From Oscillospiraceae bacterium (GTDB lineage: Bacteria > Bacillota > Clostridia > Oscillospirales > Ruminococcaceae), in contig JAAYCI010000004.1 in NCBI GenBank assembly GCA_012729855.1, positions 62,001 through 126,000 on the forward strand: a DNA stretch of 64,000 bases, given 5' to 3'. How positions within the stretch are numbered: the stretch's first letter is position 1; each line of letters starts with the position of its first letter. Below the pieces are notes generated by a model. It ran no database searches. It worked only from the letters and a program-made list of their open reading frames with translations, and was not told where the DNA came from. Shown here piece after piece: positions 25,537 through 34,194 of the stretch. The translations under genes and the position numbers were made by a program.

Positions 25537-26794
25537 TTTCGCTCCTCCGTTCATCTTTTGGTTCTTTATTCGCCAGGGTGCTTACGCCCACAGCCAACAG
25601 CGGCTTGTCGCGCATCAGCACCAAAACCAGCCCCAGCAGCACCAGCCCGGTACCCAGCAGTATCCATTCTATGGGTATCACGTCGGCCAGCGGGCCAAAC
25701 ACCAGCATACCAATGGGCATCATGCTGGTGTTCACCATGGTCATCAGGCCAAACACCCGGCCCATGTAGGCGGGGTCTACCCGCTCCTGCAGCATCACCA
25801 CGCCCGCGGTGTTAAAGATGGGCATGGCCACCCCAAACAGCGCCATCATGCCGCAATATAGCCAGAAGTGGATGGGCAGCCCCAGCGCCAGCGTACAGCC
25901 CACCATCACCGCGCCGGCAATGGCCATGGTATACACCCGGTTTTTCAGCCCGCCCCAGGAGGCCATGGCCAGCCCGCCCAGCACCATGCCCACCGAGAAG
26001 GATATCTCAATGGCCGACAGCCGCCAGAGGTCGCCGCCGTAGTTGCGGGTTACCTGCAGGGTGGTTAAAAACGCCACCGGCGCGGCCATCACGCAGAATA
26101 TGATCAAAAATACGAAAAAATGCTTGAGAAATTTCTGGTTTAATACATATTTAAAGCCCAGCTTCAGCTCGGTAAAATAGCTGCCCGCCGCCTGGGCGGC
26201 CGCCTTTGCCTTTTGCGGCAGGCGGAAGAACAACAGCAGCACCACAATGGCCGCCACGGCGGTAACCACGTCGATGAAAAAGATGACCTGCAACGGCGCG
26301 AAGCCCAGCAGCGCGGCGCTGAGCATGGGCGACAGAAGCGTGATGACCGACTGCAGGCTGCTGTTGATGCCGTTCACCCGGGTAAGCCGGGCCTCGGGCA
26401 CAATGTCGGGCAGCATGGCGCCAACGGCCGGGTTTTACACGGCGGCGCCCAGCGCCCGCACGGCCAGCGCCACAAACAGCAGCCAGATGGCCCCGTGCCC
26501 CAGCATGAAGGCTATGGCCACCAGCAGCGTGCATAGCGCAATGCTGCCGTCGGCCAGCATGATGAGGGTCTTGCGGTTGTAACGGTCGGCCCACACGCCC
26601 CCAAAGGGCGACAGGAAGAAGGTGGGCAGGATGCCAAACACGATGGCCAGCATGGCGTAAACACCCGACTGGGTGGTGATGGTGATATGCCAGGTAATGG
26701 CATACTGCACCAGGGACGAACCGAAGATGGAAATGGCCTGGCTGGATAAAAACACCGCGGTGTTTTTTACCCATTTGCTTGGGGTTTTGTCCAT
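25466..26794 (-). pseudogene. MFS transporter (MFS_3/enterobactin-exporter-like) with an in-frame ochre stop
   Basis: Two frames of the same phase are separated by one TAA at 26437-26435. The upstream part (26794) encodes 119 residues with helices 1-4 and the loop WADRYNRKTLIMLAD (motif A type). The downstream part begins NPAVGAMLPDIVPEARL, continues through helices 5-12 and ends in a charged tail. The codon at the break is TAA where homologues of this family commonly have a polar residue such as Gln (CAA), so one C-to-T change explains it. The full length would be 442 residues, normal for the family. It may be a recent nonsense mutation, a sequencing error or a readthrough site. The phosphotriesterase-family gene overlaps its 3' end. 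Confidence 0.85.
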
Positions 26795-26899
26795 TTAGTG
26801 CTCGCTTTCCTCGCTTAGTATATACCTGTTTCGCCGGGCAAGCCATGCCGATTGGGCATAAAACCCGATGTCTGCCCAGTATACCACATTCGGTTGCGC

Positions 26900-26934
26900 A
26901 AAAAAACCACCAGGCGGGCCGCCGGTGGGTTTTT
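26900..26934 (-). terminator. Terminator of the lipoprotein-amidase operon
   Basis: On the minus strand, CCACC-GGCGGCCCGCCT-GGTGG is followed by TTTTTTT. Confidence 0.75.
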
Positions 26935-26961
26935 GCGTCAATATTGACCAACTGTTGTGCC

Positions 26962-27867
26962 TTATACGCCAAAGTAGCGGCAGATGGCGCTATAGTAGCT
27001 GTCGGCGGCGGTTTGGCAGCCGGTGTCGCTGGCAAAGGCCCGCACGTCGGCTTCGTTGGTGATGTAGCATTGCTCGGCCAGCACGGCCGGGCAGCTGGCG
27101 CGCTCCAAAATGCCCAATGTGGCGTCGCTGTAGGTGCTGGTGTCGCTCACCTCGCGGTACATGCGCTCGTAGTTGCCGTTGCCCTGGTCAATAAAGTAGA
27201 GGTAGCGCACCCCATAATCTCCCCGGGTGCCGGCGCCTGCCGCCCGCATTTCCTCGGCAATGTAATTGGCAAACGTCAGGCCGGCGTCGTGGTGGGTGCG
27301 GCCGGGCGGCTGGGGAAAGCACTCGAAGCCGGTGGTGGAGGCATAGGTGGGGTCGGAGTTGCCGTGCACCGACAATAGCAGCGCCGCCCCGGCGTCCTTG
27401 GCCCGGGCCACCCGTTCATCAATGGTGGCGCCCTGGCCTGCCTCGCGGCAAAGCACCGGGGTGAAGTTGGCGTCGTCCTCCAGCAGCTGGTACAGGCAGG
27501 CCACCGTCTTCTCGGTCATCTCAATCTCCTGGATGACCCCCTCGGCGCCCACGTCGTTGCCGCCGTGGCCGGCGTCCAGCGCCACCACGTAGGGCGGGCC
27601 GCCAGCCGGCAGCCCGGCCTGCTGCCTGGGCGCTTCCGCCACATTGGCGTTCGGCTGGGTGCCGCTACCAGAAAAGGCGCCAAGCATCATCAATATCACG
27701 GCCACTGCCGCCGTAAAAAGCAGCAGTGCCAGTACCACCACCGGCCAAAAACGTTTTTTGCGCTGGGGGGCCGTTCTGGCCACCGGCCGGCGGGCAGGCC
27801 CCGGGCTTTGCGGAGCGTTTTGGGCATAGCCGCCGCGTTCGTAGTCGTAAAAAGGTTGGTTGCTCAT
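26962..27867 (-). CDS. N-acetylmuramoyl-L-alanine amidase (Amidase_3), membrane-anchored
   Basis: 301 residues. A cytoplasmic basic N-terminus (APQRKKRF) is followed by a single membrane anchor at 41-63 and a short linker. The Amidase_3 domain spans about 92-300. Zinc ligands are H101 (DAGHGG), E116 (QEIEMTEK) and the His of LLLSVHGNSD; the catalytic Glu is in VLAEQCYITN. These enzymes cleave the MurNAc-L-Ala bond during cell separation or sporulation. The start codon overlaps the lipoprotein stop by 4 bp (ATGA), so the two are translationally coupled. The pair lies downstream of a probable OmpR-family operator. Confidence 0.93.
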   Translation of the reverse strand: MSNQPFYDYERGGYAQNAPQSPGPARRPVARTAPQRKKRFWPVVVLALLLFTAAVAVILMMLGAFSGSGTQPNANVAEAPRQQAGLPAGGPPYVVALDAGHGGNDVGAEGVIQEIEMTEKTVACLYQLLEDDANFTPVLCREAGQGATIDERVARAKDAGAALLLSVHGNSDPTYASTTGFECFPQPPGRTHHDAGLTFANYIAEEMRAAGAGTRGDYGVRYLYFIDQGNGNYERMYREVSDTSTYSDATLGILERASCPAVLAEQCYITNEADVRAFASDTGCQTAADSYYSAICRYFGV

Positions 27868-29393
27868 TCAATAAACTCCACATTTATATAGTTGGGGCGG
27901 CTGTTCACGTAGTCGTCCTGGGTAATCAGCGCGTAAATGGGTGTTTCCACTTCAACGGGGTACAACTCCCCCACCTTGCCGTCGTACATCTCGGTGCGTA
28001 TGTCGTAGCCGGAAATCACCAGGAACCTGTCGCCCACCTCGGTGATGATCTGCACGGGATCCGTGCCCCAGCCGCCGTTGGTAAACACCACATGGGGTAT
28101 GGCCGGCGCGGCGGGGGCATCATCCAGCAGCGGGCGCACGCCGCCGTTTGCCACCAGGCCCGAAAGGTAGGCCACATCGGGGCGCATGGTCATCTCCTTC
28201 ACTTCGCCGCTCTGGCGGTTCACGGCCAGGCGGCCGGTGGTGTACAGCTCGCCCTCCTGCTGGCTGTAATCCAGGAACATCCATTTGGTGTACACGCCGC
28301 CAATGTAGTAATTATTGAAGGCTTCATCGTTGGCGGCATGCTTGGGCAGCTTGTCGGTAACCACAACGGCCTCGCCGGTGGCAATGTCCTTCTTTTTCAG
28401 TACGCCCAGTTCGTTCTCCACATAGTAGATACCGTCCGGCATCAGGTACCAGCTGTCCTCCATCTCCTTGCGCTTCCACGTGTTCAGCTGCTGTTTTTCG
28501 CCGCTGTCCACATTCAGCAGCTGCATGATGATCCGCTCTTCCCCCTGGGCCTCTTCATATATGGCACTGTAGTCGCTTTCCACCGCGGCAAAGTCCTCGT
28601 CGGTGTAGGCCTCGGGGTCGGCGTACATGGTCTGCATCCGTTCTTCCAGCGCCTGCAGCTTGTCCTGGTCAATCGTTCCCTCAGCTTCCTCAAAGCTTTG
28701 CAGGTAAATCTCGCGGCCCTCCGCGCCGGTGAAGTAGCTCCAGCCCTCCAGCCCGCAGATGGTCTCCAGAGCGCCGCTGGCCAGGCTTACCCGCACCAGC
28801 TCCCGCCTGTAATCCACCGATTCCGTAGTCTCGCTGATGAGCGTACTGCGCACAAAGTAGGCGTTTTCACCGTCGTGCATGGCGCTGTAATCCAGCGATT
28901 CCTGCTCGCCCAGCTGTATCAGCGTTTTACGGTTGGCGCCGTTCAGGTCCATCATGTCAATGCGGGGCAGCACAGCCGGTGTTCCCTCGTAGCCCATCAT
29001 ACCCTGGTAGAACACCAGCAGCTTGTCGCCCACCGCCATAATGCTGGCGCCGCCGGCGTTGGCGTCCACATAGCTGGTGCAGCTGTCGTCGTTATGGGCA
29101 CAGCTGAGGTTGCTGCACAGGTACACGTGCTTCTGGGTGGCGTAGTCAACATAGGTAATGTTCAACTGGTTGGAGTTCCATACGTTTTTAAGGAAATAGA
29201 ACCCCGCGTCGGTGCCGGTGCCCAGGTAGGCGTAGTTGCCGGCGTATACCAGCGGGCCGCCCCTGGGCGTCACATCGCCCCCACCACCGCTGCCGGAAGT
29301 GGTTTGCGAGCCATCCGCCCCGCCGCCCGGCTGCGTGCCGCACCCCGTTAGCAGGCAGGCCGCCAGCACCACAAAAATCAGTAGCTTTTTCAT
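27864..29393 (-). CDS. Large lipoprotein, beta-propeller-like, unknown function
   Basis: 509 residues. The signal peptide ends in the lipobox LLTGC with Cys18, followed by a Gly/Ser linker. The rest is beta-rich, with repeated strands of the type YAYLGTGTDAGFYFLKN, DYSAMHDGENAYFV and RREIYLQSFEEAEG. This suits a seven-bladed propeller like the DUF5050 proteins, though I cannot confirm the family. One charged helix (about 240-280) interrupts it. Coupling to the amidase by a 4-bp overlap suggests a role in positioning or sensing the cell wall. An 11-bp-period direct repeat lies 110 bp upstream. Ribosome site AAAGGGG. Confidence 0.8.
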   Translation of the reverse strand: MKKLLIFVVLAACLLTGCGTQPGGGADGSQTTSGSGGGGDVTPRGGPLVYAGNYAYLGTGTDAGFYFLKNVWNSNQLNITYVDYATQKHVYLCSNLSCAHNDDSCTSYVDANAGGASIMAVGDKLLVFYQGMMGYEGTPAVLPRIDMMDLNGANRKTLIQLGEQESLDYSAMHDGENAYFVRSTLISETTESVDYRRELVRVSLASGALETICGLEGWSYFTGAEGREIYLQSFEEAEGTIDQDKLQALEERMQTMYADPEAYTDEDFAAVESDYSAIYEEAQGEERIIMQLLNVDSGEKQQLNTWKRKEMEDSWYLMPDGIYYVENELGVLKKKDIATGEAVVVTDKLPKHAANDEAFNNYYIGGVYTKWMFLDYSQQEGELYTTGRLAVNRQSGEVKEMTMRPDVAYLSGLVANGGVRPLLDDAPAAPAIPHVVFTNGGWGTDPVQIITEVGDRFLVISGYDIRTEMYDGKVGELYPVEVETPIYALITQDDYVNSRPNYINVEFIE

Positions 29394-29487
29394 AGCATTT
29401 ACACCCCTTTACCTTCCTGTGTCAGGATCTGCGTGTCGGTACCGATCCTTTTTTGCCGCCATCTTCCCTTGCTTTCACGCTGGAGCC

Positions 29488-29519
29488 AGCATAGCATCGG
29501 CATGTATCAAACTTGTATC
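29488..29519 (-). promoter_or_regulatory. OmpR/PhoB-type operator and promoter for the lipoprotein-amidase genes
   Basis: TGTATCAAACTTGTATC (29503-29519) is a direct repeat of TGTATC with 11-bp period. On the minus strand a TATGCT -10 box (29493-29488) lies 9 bp beyond the repeat, in the place where the repeat substitutes for a -35 box in PhoB-activated promoters. A near-copy with the same geometry precedes the regulator gene. Confidence 0.6.
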
Positions 29520-29546
29520 ATTTCGCGAAAACGCCGGAAATGGCTG

Positions 29547-30338
29547 CTAACCATTGTAAGCTGTCAGGTCGAAGTTGAGGTAATCTGCCCCCACGTTCAG
29601 GTTTACGGCCAGGCCCAATTTGGCATTGCCCCAGTACTGTGAGACAAGAAACCAGTCATCCGTTTCTGACGTATAGGCATCGGTGGATAACAGCTCCCAG
29701 TTTTCCAGCTCGCCCAGGCCCAGCCAGGCCAGATATTGCTGCATGATTTGCTCGCCGTTGTAAGCCAGCTCTTCAAAAAACCAGCTGTGCTCCGGCAGGT
29801 TGCTGTAGCAGTACATTTGCACCACCTTGCCGGTGCGTTTTTCGGTAACCATGTTGATAGCAATACCCAGCGGGCCGTTGCCGGTGCTGTATAAGTTCAG
29901 AACCTCAAAGCCATAGTTATCCAGCGTGTTTTCCGTCTGTACCTCAAGGCCAGCCTGGTAGATGCTGTCCATCAGCGCGGAGGGCATATCCAGCTGAAAA
30001 ATGCCCGCTTCGGCCATGGTATACAAACGGGTGTACATTGCGTTGGTCACCTCGTAGGCCTCCAAGTTGTTCTGCGCGCTGAGGCGGGGCGTTTCGTTGG
30101 AGCTCACACGGGCCAGGAACACCCAGGCCAAGTAGCTGCCGTCGCTTAAATCGCCGCCCTGCTGATGGCGGGGCTGGGCGGTTTCAAACAGCACGGTGTC
30201 CTCCAGGTGCAATATGGCGGTGGGCGCCAGCGCCGCCGCGGCCACCACCACGGCCGCCAATGCAATGGCCACTACATTGCGCACCCAGCCCCCGCGCTTT
30301 TCAGGCGGCGCCTGTGCACTTTCAGCTTTCGTTGTCAT
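29547..30338 (-). CDS. Membrane-anchored protein encoded with the two-component system
   Basis: 263 residues from ATG 30338, with the ribosome site AGGAAGGGGG inside the kinase gene. The open frame upstream is only a shadow of the kinase. There is one N-terminal membrane segment (about 22-46), then an extracytoplasmic domain of mixed alpha/beta character rich in aromatic residues (YLAWLGLGELENWEL, DDWFLVSQYWGNAKLGLAVNL). I know no family. A membrane-anchored third gene coupled by a 17-bp overlap to a kinase is typical of accessory proteins that modulate the sensor, as YycH/YycI do for WalK, so I infer such a role. Confidence 0.75.
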   Translation of the reverse strand: MTTKAESAQAPPEKRGGWVRNVVAIALAAVVVAAAALAPTAILHLEDTVLFETAQPRHQQGGDLSDGSYLAWVFLARVSSNETPRLSAQNNLEAYEVTNAMYTRLYTMAEAGIFQLDMPSALMDSIYQAGLEVQTENTLDNYGFEVLNLYSTGNGPLGIAINMVTEKRTGKVVQMYCYSNLPEHSWFFEELAYNGEQIMQQYLAWLGLGELENWELLSTDAYTSETDDWFLVSQYWGNAKLGLAVNLNVGADYLNFDLTAYNG

Positions 30339-31761
30339 CGGCCTGACCCCCTTCCTCGCAATAGGGCAGTGTAAAGGAGACCGTTGTTCCCACACCCACC
30401 TGGCTTTCAAACTGCAGGTGGCCCCCGTGCAGCACGGCAATGCGTTCGCTGAGGGCCAGCCCCAGCCCGCTGCCGCCCGAAGCCCGCGCGCGGGATTTGT
30501 CCACCATGTAGAAGGGCTCAATGATACGCTCCAGCTCCTCGGGTGGGATGCCGCGCCCGGTGTCCCGTACCAGGATGCGCACCCGCTCCCACTCCAGCTG
30601 CCAGCTGATGTGCACGGCCTCGTCCTCGGGCTCCGCTTTGGCGGCGTTCAGCATCAGGTTGCGCAGCAGGTCGGCCGCCAGGTCCATATCGGCCAGCACA
30701 TGCACCGCCCCGGCGGGGGTGAAGTCCAGCCGGGTGCCCTCCATCAGCGGCACCACGCTGCGGCCGGCCACTGCAAACAGGGTGTTCAGCTGCACCGGTT
30801 TCATCACCGGCTGTTCCTGCGAAAGGCCCATCAGCATCAGCAGCTTTTGGCTCAGGGATTCCAGCCGCTTGGACTCATGAAAAATATAGTTGGCCGCCTT
30901 TTGCCGCACGGCCGGCTCGTATTCGGTGGAGCGTAAAATATCAGAATAGCCGATGATGGAGGTCATCGGCGTTTTTATCTCGTGGGTAAAGGCGGCCACA
31001 AAGTCGTCCCGCTGGTGCACCGATGCATTCAGCGCCTCCACCTTTTGCTCCACCGCGCCGGCCATTTTGTCGAAGTTCCGGCCCAGCTGGCCCACCTCGT
31101 CGCCCCCGGTAAAACCGGTGCGCACCGCGTAGGCGCCCGAGGCTATTTTGCGGCTGACCAGGTTCAGCCGGCGGATGGGCCGGGTGAGCCGGGAGGCCAA
31201 CAGCACGATGACAACGGCCGAGCCCGCCAGCACAATGGCGGCCATGCGCAAAAAATTGGCCATCTGCCGGTCCCGCTCGCCAAACACGGCGTCCATGTCG
31301 TAGCCGTTCAGCAACCACAGCTGGCGGCCCATTGTTTCCACATTGCTGGCCAGCAGCATCACATGGCCGCCCTCCACCGGGCGTATCAGGTAATTATCTG
31401 TGCCGCTCTCGGTGGCCGCCAGGCGGTCTTCCTGCGAAACCCGGCCATCAAAATTTGAATAAATCTCCGATAAATCCCCGGCATAAAAGGCCGTCCACCG
31501 GCCGCCGCCGCCCATGTACTCGGTAAGGTGCTGGCCGTAGCGGCGCAGCTGGTTGTCGTCGGGCGCAATGCCGGTACTGGTCAAATCCAGCAGCTCGGCC
31601 TCCAGGGTGTATTTCTCCATGATATGCTGGTTCAGGTTCTGCCGCACCACGTTTTGCAGGCTGTCCTGAAAGTTCTGGCGTACCAGCAGGTAGCCCCCCA
31701 CCGAAAGGGACACCGCCAGCAGCACCGTAATGGCCAGCGCCAGCTTGATGGAAAACCTCAT
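30322..31761 (-). CDS. Sensor histidine kinase
   Basis: 479 residues. Membrane helices lie at about 7-27 and 170-190 and flank an extracytoplasmic sensor of roughly 140 residues. A HAMP segment follows (RLTRPIRRLNLVSRKIASG). The phospho-acceptor is H260 in FTHEIKTPMTSIIGYSD. The ATP lid boxes are N (LLRNLMLNAAKAEPED), G1 (VRDTGRGIPPEE), F (IIEPFYMVDKSRA) and G2 (GGSGLGLALS). The ATG overlaps the regulator stop as ATGA. The order regulator-kinase-accessory protein indicates one operon. The signal is unknown. Target genes suggest envelope state. Confidence 0.95.
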   Translation of the reverse strand: MRFSIKLALAITVLLAVSLSVGGYLLVRQNFQDSLQNVVRQNLNQHIMEKYTLEAELLDLTSTGIAPDDNQLRRYGQHLTEYMGGGGRWTAFYAGDLSEIYSNFDGRVSQEDRLAATESGTDNYLIRPVEGGHVMLLASNVETMGRQLWLLNGYDMDAVFGERDRQMANFLRMAAIVLAGSAVVIVLLASRLTRPIRRLNLVSRKIASGAYAVRTGFTGGDEVGQLGRNFDKMAGAVEQKVEALNASVHQRDDFVAAFTHEIKTPMTSIIGYSDILRSTEYEPAVRQKAANYIFHESKRLESLSQKLLMLMGLSQEQPVMKPVQLNTLFAVAGRSVVPLMEGTRLDFTPAGAVHVLADMDLAADLLRNLMLNAAKAEPEDEAVHISWQLEWERVRILVRDTGRGIPPEELERIIEPFYMVDKSRARASGGSGLGLALSERIAVLHGGHLQFESQVGVGTTVSFTLPYCEEGGQADDNES

Positions 31762-32420
31762 GTGTCCTTCTCCAGCATGTAGCCTATTTTATACACCGTG
31801 CGGATATGCCCCTGCCATCCCAGCTTTTTGCGCAGCCGCTGGATGTGTAAATCCAACGTGCGGGTGTCGCCCTCCGGCTCGCCCCCCCAGGCGCGCTCGA
31901 ACAGCACCTCGCGGTACAGCGCCACCCCGCGGTTGCGCAGCAGTATCTCCAGCAGGTCAAACTCGCGGGGCGTTAAGGCAATCTCGGTATTGTCCTCCTG
32001 GCGGGTAACGGTGCGGGCCACGGTGTCTACGCTGATGCCAAACGCGATAAGCTGGGCGCTGCCCTTGCCCAGCCGGCGCAGCACCGTTTCCACCCGGGCC
32101 ACCAGCTCGGGCGGCTCAAAGGGCTTTACGATATAGTCATCCGCCCCCATGCGCAGGCCCTTCACCCGGTCGTTCACCGAGGCCATGGCCGTCAGGAAAA
32201 TCACCGGGGCGGCCCCTGCGATGAAGTCCATCAGCTCGTACCCGCTGGCCCCCGGCAGCATGATGTCCAGAATGATCAAATCGTGCCGGTTTTCTTCAAT
32301 GATATCGGCCGCCGCCACGCCGTCCAGCGCGATGTCGCACTGGTAGCCCGCCTGGGTCAGTGTCATCTCAATCAGGTCGGCAATTGGCCGTTCGTCCTCC
32401 ACAATCAATATCCGGTTCAT
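31758..32420 (-). CDS. OmpR-family response regulator
   Basis: 220 residues, with AGGGGAGCCC upstream of ATG. The receiver domain has the acidic pair in VEDE, phospho-acceptor D52 (LIILDIMLPG), Thr in FLTAMAS and Lys in YIVKPFEPPEL. The C-terminal winged helix (LTPREFDLLEILLRNRG, RTLDLHIQRLRKKLG) is of OmpR/PhoB type. Such regulators bind direct repeats with 10-11 bp period. One is present 60-76 bp upstream of this gene and a near-copy precedes the lipoprotein-amidase genes, so it probably controls both itself and that operon. Confidence 0.95.
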   Translation of the reverse strand: MNRILIVEDERPIADLIEMTLTQAGYQCDIALDGVAAADIIEENRHDLIILDIMLPGASGYELMDFIAGAAPVIFLTAMASVNDRVKGLRMGADDYIVKPFEPPELVARVETVLRRLGKGSAQLIAFGISVDTVARTVTRQEDNTEIALTPREFDLLEILLRNRGVALYREVLFERAWGGEPEGDTRTLDLHIQRLRKKLGWQGHIRTVYKIGYMLEKDT

Positions 32421-32464
32421 GGGCTCCCCTTTTTTGTGCCGCTGTTGCCGCTGTGTCCTGCCCC

Positions 32465-32496
32465 ATTGTTGAACACCACTGTATCCAAGTTGTATC
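32465..32496 (-). promoter_or_regulatory. OmpR/PhoB-type operator and promoter upstream of the response regulator
   Basis: TGTATCCAAGTTGTATC (32480-32496) matches the repeat at 29503 in 15 of 17 positions and has the same 11-bp period. On the minus strand a weak -10-like AACAAT (32470-32465) again lies 9 bp beyond the repeat. This fits autoregulation. Confidence 0.55.
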
Positions 32497-32589
32497 GGCC
32501 TATACCCAGCATACTGTTTTGCCGGGTGTTTTGTCTCAGGTTATCCTGCCTTTTTTCTGATATTTTTCCAACAAATATATAGTCAAACC

Positions 32590-32654
32590 AATCGCCCTCT
32601 GGGCGATTCCCGCGCATTGTCATGCGCGGCTTCAAAACTGTTTCGGTTTTGAAG
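32590..32654. repeat. Array of three adjacent perfect hairpins
   Basis: AATCGCCC/GGGCGATT (32590-32608, 3-nt loop), CCGCGCAT/ATGCGCGG (32610-32629, 4-nt loop) and CTTCAAAAC/GTTTTGAAG (32630-32654, 7-nt loop) lie almost end to end. The 12-bp palindrome GTATAATTATAC follows near 32663. The array sits between the regulator promoter and the M18 gene terminator, with no coding frame. It may be a structured RNA, a REP-like element or a recombination/transposition end. Confidence 0.55.
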
Positions 32655-32683
32655 TGGTTCCAGTATAATTATACCATAACAGC

Positions 32684-32716
32684 AAAGACCGAGGCACCCG
32701 GCGGGACACCTCGGTC
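32684..32716 (-). terminator. Terminator of the coaE-transglycosylase-M18 gene string
   Basis: On the minus strand, GACCGAGG and CCTCGGTC form an 8-bp stem followed by only TTT. It is a weak terminator. Confidence 0.5.
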
Positions 32717-32766
32717 TATCAAAATAGCCGTTATAATTTATAAAAATTCCCAAACAAAATATTCCC

Positions 32767-34194
32767 CTATGCCTGGGCGTTGAAGGCCTTGAAGGCCAGG
32801 TAGGTGTTGTAAACGTCCAGTTTTGAGGTAAGCTCCAGCGGGGCGTGCATGCTGAGCACCGGCACGCCCAGGTCCACGGTGTCAATGTTCTTGTTGGCCA
32901 CAAACATGGCCACGGTACCGCCGCCACCGCTGTCCACCTTGCCCAGCTCACCCGTCTGCCACACCACGCCGGCGGCGTCCATCATGCGGGAGATTTCGCC
33001 CATGTACTCGGCCGAGGCGTCCGACGTGCCCGACTTGCCCCGCGCGCCGGTGTACTTGGAGAGCACCACGCCGTGGTTGAGCAGGCTGCTGTTGCGCTTC
33101 TCAAACGGCTCGGGGAAGGTGGGGTCGTAGGCGGAGTTCACATCGGCCGACAGGCACTGCGACGCCGCGAACATTTTGCGGTGGTTGGCGCCGTTGGCCT
33201 CGGCCAGCTCCTCCAGGAAGTGGAACAAAAACTCGCTGGCAAGGCCCGTGTTGCCGTTGGAGCCGGTCTCCTCTTTGTCGGCCAGCACGCATACGGTGGT
33301 GGCCTCGGGGGCTTTGGTATCTATCTCGGCCATCAGCGCGGTGTAGGCGCACACCCGGTCGTCCTGGCCGTAGGCGCCCACTATGCCGCGGTCAAAGCCG
33401 ATATCGGCGGCCTTGAAGGCCGGCACGAATTCGATCTCCGCGCGGTTGAAGTCGTGCTCGGTGATGCCGTATTTCTCATTCAGCAGGCGCATGGTCTCCA
33501 GCTTCACGCCCTCCTTGGCGTCAGGCTCCTCAAACGGGAAAGACCCCACCAGAATGTTCAGCTCCTCGCCCTTGATGCCATCGGCCAGGGTGCGCTTGTT
33601 CTGCTCGCCGCTTAAGTGGGGCAACAGGTCGGTGATGGTGAACTGCGGCTCGCCCGCTTCTTCACCCAGGCGCAGCTCCACCACGGTGCCGTCATTTTTC
33701 ACGGCAACGCCGTGCATGCTAAGCGGAATGGCCACCCACTGGTACTTACGGATGCCACCATAATAGTGGGTTTTGAAATAGGCAATTTCATCCCGCTCGT
33801 AAAGGGGGTTGGGCTTTAAGTCCAGCCGGGGCGAGTCGATGTGCGCAATAGATAAACGAATGCCTTTTTCCAGGTTTTTTTTGCCCATGGTGCCGGCAAT
33901 CAGCGCCCGGTCACGGTTCACAAAGTAGAACTTGTCGCCGGCTTTCAGGCCTTTCAGCTCGGCGCCCACGGCCTTGTAGCCGGCCTTTTTCAGCAGCTTC
34001 ACGGCGGCCGTCACGGCCTCGCGCTCGGTTTTGCCATCGTCCAAAAAGGTTTTGTAGCCCTCGCAGAAAGCCTGCGCGTCGCCACGCTCATCGGGCTTCA
34101 CCGCGGCGGAGTGCTTGGCCTGCATCAGCAGCTTTTCGCCCAATTTCTTGGCTTTTTTCTCTTCTTTTTCTTTTCCGGTTTTCTCCTTAGACAT
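32767..34194 (-). CDS. M18 family aminopeptidase
   Basis: 475 residues from ATG 34194, with AAAGGAGACG upstream. The longer frame begins inside the transglycosylase gene. Its first 45 residues are Lys/Glu-rich. Dinuclear zinc ligands of the M18 fold are visible: His in IAHIDSPR, Asp in VGAYGQDDR, the Glu pair in DKEETGSNG, and Asp in VNSAYDP. The C-terminal His lies in VLSMHAPLE. M18 enzymes remove N-terminal acidic or neutral residues from peptides in the cytosol and form large tetrahedral dodecamers. The gene starts 8 bp before the end of the upstream transglycosylase gene. Confidence 0.93.
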   Translation of the reverse strand: MSKEKTGKEKEEKKAKKLGEKLLMQAKHSAAVKPDERGDAQAFCEGYKTFLDDGKTEREAVTAAVKLLKKAGYKAVGAELKGLKAGDKFYFVNRDRALIAGTMGKKNLEKGIRLSIAHIDSPRLDLKPNPLYERDEIAYFKTHYYGGIRKYQWVAIPLSMHGVAVKNDGTVVELRLGEEAGEPQFTITDLLPHLSGEQNKRTLADGIKGEELNILVGSFPFEEPDAKEGVKLETMRLLNEKYGITEHDFNRAEIEFVPAFKAADIGFDRGIVGAYGQDDRVCAYTALMAEIDTKAPEATTVCVLADKEETGSNGNTGLASEFLFHFLEELAEANGANHRKMFAASQCLSADVNSAYDPTFPEPFEKRNSSLLNHGVVLSKYTGARGKSGTSDASAEYMGEISRMMDAAGVVWQTGELGKVDSGGGGTVAMFVANKNIDTVDLGVPVLSMHAPLELTSKLDVYNTYLAFKAFNAQA

